In this document: piece after piece, positions 62,371-64,000 of the stretch
How the letters are laid out: every line of letters begins with the position of its first letter
Position numbering within the stretch: position 1 is the first letter of the stretch
NCBI RefSeq assembly: GCF_000308455.1
Contig: NZ_BAFP01000031.1
Coordinates: 106,869 to 170,868 of the forward strand
Source of the DNA: Nocardia abscessus NBRC 100374
GTDB lineage: Bacteria > Actinomycetota > Actinomycetes > Mycobacteriales > Mycobacteriaceae
DNA: 64,000 nucleotides
Reading direction: 5' to 3'
Made by a program: the position numbers and the translations under genes
Notes under the pieces: model-generated
What the model was told of the DNA's origin: nothing
Database searches by the model: none
The model's input: only the letters and a program-made list of their open reading frames with translations

Positions 62371-63870
62371 TCAGTCCACCCAGCCGTAGGTGCGCTCGAC
62401 CGCTTTGTTCCACGCGGCGAAGTGCGCGTGCCGGTCCGCGTCCGGCATGGTGGGGTGCCAGGTCTTGTCCGCGGTCCAGTTGTCGCGGATGTCGTCGGTG
62501 CCCGACCAGTAGCCGACGGCGAGCCCGGCCGCGTACGCGGCACCGAGCGCGGTGGTTTCGTTCACGACCGGCCGTACCACGGGTACGTCGAGGATGTCGG
62601 ATTGGAATTGCATGAGCAGATCGTTGCCGACCATGCCGCCGTCCACCTTCAGCGTGGTCAGTTCCAGGCCGAGCCGCTGGGACTCGGCGTCCGCGCGCAT
62701 CGCGTCGACCACCTCGCGGGTCTGGAAGGCGGTGGATTCCAGTACCGCCCGGGCCAGGTGCGCTTTGGTGACGAAACGGGTGAGCCCGGTGATCACGCCG
62801 CGCGCGTCGGGGCGCCAGCGGGGCGCGAACAGCCCGGAGAAGGCGGGCACGATGTACGCGCCGCCGTTGTCGGCCACGCTGCGGGCGAGCGGCTCGATCT
62901 CGTCGGCGGCGGAGATGATGCCGAGGTTGTCGCGGAACCACTGCACCAGTGAACCGGTGACCGCGATGGAGCCCTCCAAGGCGTACACCGCGTCCGCGTC
63001 ACCGAGGCGGTAACAGACCGTGGTGAGCAGGCCGTGCTTGCTGAAAACCGGTGTGGTGCCGGTATTCAGCAGCATGAAATTACCGGTGCCGTAGGTGTTC
63101 TTGGCCTCGCCGGGCGACAGGCAGGCCTGGCCGAAGGTGGCGGCCTGCTGGTCGCCCAGAATGCCCGCGACCGGCACCCCGGCCAGCGGGCCGGAACTGA
63201 TCGGCGCGTAGACCTCCGAGGAACTGTGCACCTGCGGCAGCATCGACTCGGGCACGCCGAACTCCCGGCAGATCTCCGAATCCCATTGCAATGACCGCAG
63301 ATCCAGCAACATCGTGCGGGACGCATTGGTCACGTCGGTGATGTGCCGCCCGGTCAGGTTCCACAGCACCCAGCTGTCGACGGTGCCGAAACACAGCTCA
63401 CCCGCCTCCGCGCGCTCCCGCACGCCCGGCACGTTGTCCAGGATCCAGCGCAGCTTCGGCCCGGCGAAGTAAGTGGACAGCGGGAGACCGGTGCGATCCT
63501 GGTAGCGGGCCGGTCCCGCATCACCGCCCAGTTCGGCGCACAGCCGGTCGGTACGGGTGTCCTGCCAGACGATCGCGTTGTGCACCGGCCGTCCGGTCTC
63601 GCGGTCCCACACCACCGTGGTCTCGCGCTGATTGGTGACGCCGACCGCGGCGATGTCGTCGGCACTGAGCCCGCTGCGCTCCAAAACCTCGCCCAGGACG
63701 ATTTCGGTATTGCGCCAGATGGTTTCGGCATCGTGCTCGACCCACCCCGGCTGCGGAAAGATCTGCTCGTGTTCCCGCTGGGCCACGCCGACGACACGCC
63801 CCTGCCGGTCGAAGACGATGCACCGACTCGAGGTCGTGCCCTGATCGATGGCGGCCACATAGCGACGCAT
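62371..63870 (-). CDS. glpK: Glycerol kinase
   Basis: A 499-aa FGGY kinase that phosphorylates glycerol. [18 protein letters not shown] is the phosphate-1 loop, and [29 protein letters not shown] and [29 protein letters not shown] are in family order. [16 protein letters not shown] lies in the C-terminal domain. ATG 63870 ([11 protein letters not shown]) is chosen. No glpF or glpD is in the window; they may lie beyond. Confidence 0.95.
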   Translation of the reverse strand: MRRYVAAIDQGTTSSRCIVFDRQGRVVGVAQREHEQIFPQPGWVEHDAETIWRNTEIVLGEVLERSGLSADDIAAVGVTNQRETTVVWDRETGRPVHNAIVWQDTRTDRLCAELGGDAGPARYQDRTGLPLSTYFAGPKLRWILDNVPGVRERAEAGELCFGTVDSWVLWNLTGRHITDVTNASRTMLLDLRSLQWDSEICREFGVPESMLPQVHSSSEVYAPISSGPLAGVPVAGILGDQQAATFGQACLSPGEAKNTYGTGNFMLLNTGTTPVFSKHGLLTTVCYRLGDADAVYALEGSIAVTGSLVQWFRDNLGIISAADEIEPLARSVADNGGAYIVPAFSGLFAPRWRPDARGVITGLTRFVTKAHLARAVLESTAFQTREVVDAMRADAESQRLGLELTTLKVDGGMVGNDLLMQFQSDILDVPVVRPVVNETTALGAAYAAGLAVGYWSGTDDIRDNWTADKTWHPTMPDADRHAHFAAWNKAVERTYGWVD

Positions 63871-63879
63871 CCGTGCAGT

Positions 63880-64000
63880 GTATTTGGCCGCGACTTCGTC
63901 GCGGCGTGTTCGCGGCTGTGTTGTTTTTCCAGCGCCTGCGGCGCTGGGTGTTCGCGGCCCTCTTGTGGCTCGCGTCCGAGCGACCACCGCTGGCGACTTC
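63880..64000. repeat. Dispersed palindromic repeat, cut by the window end
   Basis: Begins with GGCCGCGACTTCGTCGCGGC (the inverse of the hairpin at 24695-24715). Then CCAGCGCCTGCGGCGCTGGG and GTGTTCGCGGCCCTCTTGTG follow, as at 52138-52175. The rest lies outside the window. Confidence 0.85.

Overview
The window is high-GC actinobacterial chromosome, most likely from Nocardia or a close relative. The evidence is the very high G+C with many GTG starts, the DnaE2 C-terminus, ESX-associated small proteins, a SAM-IV riboswitch, many TetR and MFS genes, and an sdh–cdd–deoA–add–upp–pmmB–punA–amidohydrolase–lpdA order that I recall from the mycobacterial chromosome. Gene names rest on protein motifs read by eye; no database search was run.

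Layout. 1-4.3 kb: end of an error-prone polymerase gene, DUF4349 lipoprotein, YggU, TrmL, a VapBC pair, a small secreted protein and an imine-reductase-like enzyme. 4.4-9.5 kb: accessory region with two tandem copies, read leftward, of a three-gene module (small protein, DUF6879 protein, XRE/Scr1-like regulator). Copy 2 is mostly intact. Copy 1 is decayed, and its DUF6879 gene is split by a 1.7-kb IS110-family element. The left end of that element contains what looks like a complete bridge RNA, with four guide segments that match the insertion site and the element's own ends. 9.6-12.7 kb: DUF3017 protein, nitroreductase with a divergent HxlR regulator, and a metY-metX operon led by a SAM-IV riboswitch and a tiny ORF with three Cys codons; metY itself is reduced to a 51-codon remnant by an in-frame deletion. 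12.7-18.9 kb: TetR/MFS pair, NADP isocitrate dehydrogenase, a second MFS and a TetR.

19-24.2 kb: a five-enzyme lipid-degradation cluster (thiolase-like lipid-transfer protein, SRPBCC, double-hotdog hydratase, SDR, acyl-CoA dehydrogenase), probably under the TetR at 18.2-18.9 kb through two matching palindromes. 24.7-37.9 kb: alpha/beta hydrolase, exonuclease III, a secreted barnase-like RNase with its barstar, TetR/MpaB oxygenase, trpS, a YihY-like membrane protein, D,D-carboxypeptidase, MFS/TetR, phenylalanine hydroxylase, DUF4396 protein under a CsoR-like palindrome, an orphan VapB and radC.

38-46.9 kb: succinate dehydrogenase sdhCDAB, then nucleoside salvage (cdd, deoA, add), a frameshifted hotdog protein and an acidic conserved protein. 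46.9-49.1 kb: ESX-linked cluster (YbaB-like, NlpC/P60, EspC-like). 49.2-56.2 kb: upp, a shortened pmmB, punA, an enoyl-CoA isomerase-like protein and two M20 amidohydrolases. 56.2-64 kb: GGCT-like protein, LpdA, two Pro-rich envelope proteins, a PLP aminotransferase, a 38-aa secreted Cys peptide and glpK. A family of nested palindromic intergenic repeats recurs at about 24.5, 52.2, 53.6 and 63.9 kb. No rRNA, tRNA or CRISPR array was seen.
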